Source: Candidatus Mediterraneibacter stercoripullorum
GTDB taxonomy: Bacteria > Bacillota > Clostridia > Lachnospirales > Lachnospiraceae
Assembly (NCBI GenBank): GCA_019115765.1
Contig: DXCZ01000006.1
Span: 1 to 38,999, forward strand
DNA: 38,999 bases
Direction: 5' to 3'
Shown: positions 38,999-38,999 of the stretch, in pieces
Layout of the letters: every line of letters begins with the position of its first letter
Numbering within the stretch: position 1 is the stretch's first letter
Notes under the pieces: model-generated
Seen by the model: only the letters and a program-made list of their open reading frames with translations
Told to the model about the DNA's origin: nothing
Database searches by the model: none
Position numbers and translations under genes: made by a program

Positions 38999-38999
38999 A

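Noticed and set aside
1-38999. A phase-variable inversion of the whole window
   Set aside because: The inverted ends allow it, but 39 kb is far larger than usual invertible segments and no recombinase gene is present; an insertion element explains the ends better.
1-38999. tRNA, rRNA, phage genes, toxin-antitoxin pairs and restriction systems
   Set aside because: None was recognised on either strand; the window holds metabolic, transport and regulatory genes only.

Overview
The window looks like chromosome of a Gram-positive anaerobe of the class Clostridia, most likely a gut Lachnospiraceae. This is inferred from strong AGGAGG-type ribosome binding sites, lipoproteins with Gram-positive lipoboxes, consensus sigma-A promoters, many U-tailed terminators, and families such as DegV, PadR/HAAS and an HPr-like protein without the active histidine. 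No rRNA, tRNA, CRISPR array, phage gene or complete transposase was found.

Layout. (1) 1-129 and 38870-38998 are perfect 129-bp inverted copies of one sequence. They look like the same end of an insertion-type element, and the right copy cuts into a HAAS-domain gene. (2) 331-4376: a MerR regulator, an orphan polyamine/iron-type binding lipoprotein, an agmatinase-family ureohydrolase, a structured intergenic element and a membrane-anchored XRE regulator. (3) 4487-16371: a LacI-controlled cluster, all on the plus strand: SDR dehydrogenase, SelA/DgaE-like PLP enzyme, AGE-family epimerase, sugar ABC importer without its ATPase, two RidA-family proteins, YbhE-type lactonase, amidohydrolase and RraA-like aldolase. 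Read as a pathway, it suggests uptake, epimerisation, oxidation to a lactone, lactone opening, N-deacylation, deamination and retro-aldol cleavage of an amino sugar or amino-sugar acid. This is the most interesting part of the window, and the exact combination is one I do not recognise. (4) 16573-16800: an HPr-like/Crh-like protein behind an attenuator-like leader.

(5) 16932-22695: a branched-chain-amino-acid-type ABC transporter (livJ, then livHMGF) with a class I 3-dehydroquinate dehydratase gene between livJ and livH. (6) 22768-29168: cytidylate-kinase-like protein, convergent DegV, an ABC exporter pair, and a MATE transporter behind a hairpin-rich leader. (7) 29350-31575: an unknown anchored protein, an RpiB/LacAB-type isomerase and a convergent signal peptidase I. 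(8) 31797-35275 (minus strand): a response regulator, ABC ATPase, permease and histidine kinase, a typical peptide-antibiotic sensing and resistance module. (9) 35465-38889: a 57-residue unknown protein, a lipoprotein nuclease, phosphopentomutase, and a PadR/HAAS operon that runs into the right-hand repeat.

Regulation is unusually readable. There is a consensus promoter with an operator in front of the LacI gene, a matching perfect palindrome before the epimerase gene, twin palindromes at the padR promoter, and many intrinsic terminators. Start codons were assigned from ribosome binding sites, so several differ from the longest open frame. All function calls come from reading the sequence; no database search was run.
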